Positions 30,967-32,961 of a stretch of DNA of 32,961 bases are shown piece after piece. The DNA comes from an uncultured bacterium (GTDB taxonomy: Bacteria > Verrucomicrobiota > Lentisphaeria > Victivallales > Victivallaceae), in the NCBI GenBank assembly GCA_900551245.1, contig URVC01000055.1, positions 1 to 32,961 of the forward strand, given 5' to 3'. The translations under genes were made by a program, and so were the position numbers. Under the pieces are notes generated by a model. The model was not told the DNA's origin and did not search any database. It saw only the letters and a list, made by a program, of their open reading frames with translations. Numbering within the stretch: position 1 is the stretch's first letter; each line of letters starts with the position of its first letter.

Positions 30967-32199
30967 TCAGACCTCCCCCGGCGGCAAATCATGTTCTGTC
31001 AACAGGTGGAGGGCGCTGTAAAGCATGCAAACCGAACTGCAGGTGCAGGTTCGTGAATAATCGGGTCGTTGAAACGCGGCGAGAAACCGCTGTTGCAGCG
31101 CTGGGGATACCGTGTATCCCGGAGCAAGCAGAAGCCCCATCATCAGATTGCCGGGGATGCGCACCAGATCCAGCAAATCGGCGAACCCGTTTGCCTGGCG
31201 GCACCGCAAATCCAGTCGGCCGTCCGCTCCGACCACACGGCCGTCCTCCTGCTTTTTCAGGCTGATATTGGTGGAATCTCTCCACGCTTTGGCCGGGAAG
31301 CACCAGTTCCCGTTCCAGTGTTCCAGCCGGGGCAGGAAGGTTTCGCACAGCTGCTGTTCCGTAATGGCCGCGATATTTCCGGCGATCCGTACAAACTCCG
31401 GGCGGGGGTCGAGATGATTGCAGATCGAGAGCGACAGGAGAAACTGAGAAAGTTCAAAATGATTCCAGAAACCCTTGGGACGGGCGGATTCGGTCAGCGC
31501 ATTGCTGAGACGCTGCTCATAACAGTTCCGCCAGTGCCGATCCCCGGTGAGAGCGCTGGCAACCAGGTAAAACATCGGGAGCCGCAGTGCTTCGTGCGGC
31601 TGAACAAAGTCCATCTTGTTGAGAACATCGGGAACGCCGTCGAGAGTGAGGATGCAGTAATTGTTCTCCTCCACGACCTCTTTTTCCCCCCGTTCCGCAA
31701 GCATGACGATGAGTTCCGCAATCCGCCTGCGCTCTGAAGCGGTTGCAAAAGAGGAGCGGCAGTATCGCCACAGTCCCCACACCCAGAATGTCATCTGATC
31801 GCGTGAAGAGCATGGGTAGCAACTTTTCCCGTCGCGGTGGGAAACGCTGCGCACGACGTATCCCTCGCGGCCGTGCACCGTTGCGCAAAGATCCATTCCT
31901 TTGAGCAGCCGTCGGGCGAAGGATTCACATTCGTCGGCCTGCGCGGGAAACCGCTGCGCCCGGAGGAGGCACAGATTCATGGCGATTCCCGCGTTGATCA
32001 TGCTGTCTTCCATGCCGGTGGAGTAGCCTTTGTTGTTGGGGAATCCGTGCCGGATCTCCTCGGGCAGCGGCAGAAAATCAAACCGGTGGCTGTCGAAGCT
32101 CCCGACATAGTCGTAGATGAGATTGATTGTTTCACAGAACAACAGTCTGGTAATCTGGTTCCATGCGGAATCCAATGCTTGGTAAAGTTGGTCATTCAT
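30967..32199 (-). CDS. Protein of unknown function, possible (alpha/alpha)-barrel type
   Basis: 410 residues if the ATG at 32199 is used; the frame is open up to a GTG at 32349, which would add 50 residues of less protein-like sequence. Neither start has a strong ribosome-binding site. The sequence is rich in predicted amphipathic helices with many Trp, Cys and aromatic residues ('STGMEDSMINAGIAMNLCLL', 'WVWGLWRYCRSSF', 'HFELSQFLLSLSICNH'). This resembles (alpha/alpha)6-type carbohydrate enzymes in overall style, but I see no diagnostic motif. No signal peptide. It is downstream of, and probably co-transcribed with, a secreted beta-sandwich protein. Confidence 0.75.
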   Translation of the reverse strand: MNDQLYQALDSAWNQITRLLFCETINLIYDYVGSFDSHRFDFLPLPEEIRHGFPNNKGYSTGMEDSMINAGIAMNLCLLRAQRFPAQADECESFARRLLKGMDLCATVHGREGYVVRSVSHRDGKSCYPCSSRDQMTFWVWGLWRYCRSSFATASERRRIAELIVMLAERGEKEVVEENNYCILTLDGVPDVLNKMDFVQPHEALRLPMFYLVASALTGDRHWRNCYEQRLSNALTESARPKGFWNHFELSQFLLSLSICNHLDPRPEFVRIAGNIAAITEQQLCETFLPRLEHWNGNWCFPAKAWRDSTNISLKKQEDGRVVGADGRLDLRCRQANGFADLLDLVRIPGNLMMGLLLAPGYTVSPALQQRFLAAFQRPDYSRTCTCSSVCMLYSALHLLTEHDLPPGEV

Positions 32200-32359
32200 G
32201 ATGCACCAGCCATTGACACATGCCGGAAGGCGGTATTGCAGGATCGGTGAATGGAAATCGGCAGATGCCGTGTGGATCTCCGGAGAAAACGCCACGTCTG
32301 TCTCTCCGGAAAACCGTTTTATGCGGCATCCTGCCGATTTCGGCGGCACGCAGGAGAGG

Positions 32360-32902
32360 CTATTTCGCTTCCTTGTAGGAGATGGTGATCCGGCAGGGTT
32401 TGTTGCCGGGGAACCACAGCTGACGGATGAGCATCCCGTTCGCGCCGACGCGGACCATGGCGGAACCGTCTTCCCCCCCGGTCTTCGAGTAAATGCTCGT
32501 GCCGCGGAAATAGTACCCCTGGGGCAGGTCGGTTTTCTCAGGATCGAGCGTCGTCATGTCGCCGTTTGCGACAAGATTGTTGCCGCTGGCAAGGTTGGTG
32601 ACCCAGAGATCTCCCTGTTCCCCCCGGAAGAACATCATGACCAGACCATTGCTCTTGGGGGTGAATTCAAAGGTCGCCGTCTGCCATTCCGACGTGGCCG
32701 CCTTCTTTTCGACTCCCCACAGGGTGAATTTCTGTTCGGAGGGCTTCAACCAGTTCATCGGGCGCAATTCGATGGTTTCAGGCGCCTCGACCGGCAGAAG
32801 TTCGACCTTGTTTCCTCCGGAGAGTTCAACCCGCAACGTGGCGGCTCCGGCTCCCAGAACGATCCCCATTGCCGCTGCGAACAAAAACGATTTCTTCAGC
32901 AT
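32360..32902 (-). CDS. Secreted beta-sandwich protein (carbohydrate-binding-like)
   Basis: 180 residues; AGGAG lies 8 bases before the ATG at 32902. The signal peptide covers residues 1-21 ('FLFAAAMGIVLGAGAA'). The mature part shows alternating strands ('ATFEFTPKSNGLVMMFFRG', 'NLVANGDMTT', 'CRITISYKEA') typical of jelly-roll or galactose-binding-like modules often found in Lentisphaerae and Verrucomicrobia. It is small enough to be a single domain with no catalytic part. It precedes the unknown all-helical-looking protein on the same strand. Binding to a glycan is inferred from fold style only. Confidence 0.75.
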   Translation of the reverse strand: MLKKSFLFAAAMGIVLGAGAATLRVELSGGNKVELLPVEAPETIELRPMNWLKPSEQKFTLWGVEKKAATSEWQTATFEFTPKSNGLVMMFFRGEQGDLWVTNLASGNNLVANGDMTTLDPEKTDLPQGYYFRGTSIYSKTGGEDGSAMVRVGANGMLIRQLWFPGNKPCRITISYKEAK

Positions 32903-32961
32903 AATGCACTCCTATGATAAAATTCCACTTCGATGCCGGGAAAGACTCAATTTTTTACGAG

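Overview
The window looks like a piece of a GC-rich (about 60%) bacterial chromosome, most likely from the Lentisphaerota (Victivallis-like gut or anaerobic lineage). This is an inference. It rests on several single-copy 'FTLIELL...' pseudopilins that carry the H-X9-DG C-terminal motif, each sitting directly beside a secreted glycoside hydrolase and often a LacI regulator, and on many signal-peptide-bearing carbohydrate-active proteins. No tRNA, rRNA, CRISPR array, insertion sequence or phage gene was seen.

Layout. (1) 2-934, minus: an FtsK-type four-helix membrane protein running off the left edge. Its last 40 or so residues look like RecG helicase, so the contig end may be chimeric. (2) 1286-5857, plus: a LacI regulator, pseudopilin and secreted clan-A hydrolase operon behind a consensus promoter flanked by two identical palindromes. 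(3) 5926-9249: a FAD oxidoreductase, a divergent AraC regulator and a GxDLY/SGNH esterase, followed by a decayed AraC tail at 9400-9546. (4) 9748-15089, plus: a housekeeping run of homoserine dehydrogenase, aspartokinase, a ZIP metal transporter and prolyl-tRNA synthetase. (5) 15198-18103, plus: an exported protein of unknown function, a two-domain NifU scaffold and release factor 2, closed by a strong terminator. (6) 18256-21304, minus: a second cassette, with a frameshifted pseudopilin followed by a secreted pectin-lyase-fold protein and no regulator. (7) 22058-25905, minus: a third complete cassette of LacI, pseudopilin and secreted GH51-like arabinofuranosidase. (8) 26296-32902: an exported flavin-reductase-like lipoprotein, an IclR plus GH39-like intracellular hydrolase operon, a methyltransferase, a small lipoprotein, and an unrecognised pair (a possible all-helical protein plus a secreted beta-sandwich protein).

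How the parts work together. The accessory part reads as independently regulated polysaccharide-use cassettes. In each, a one-component regulator senses a sugar, an exported hydrolase cuts the glycan, and a dedicated pseudopilin is co-transcribed between them. All three pseudopilins lack the usual glycine before the prepilin-peptidase site and share H-X9-DG, so they form a coherent but functionally unexplained set. This regulator-pseudopilin-hydrolase unit is the best candidate for an undescribed system here: a possible enzyme-specific secretion or surface-display adaptor. Two places show decay of similar material: the AraC tail, and a fragment of the flavin-reductase-like gene at 21756-21803.
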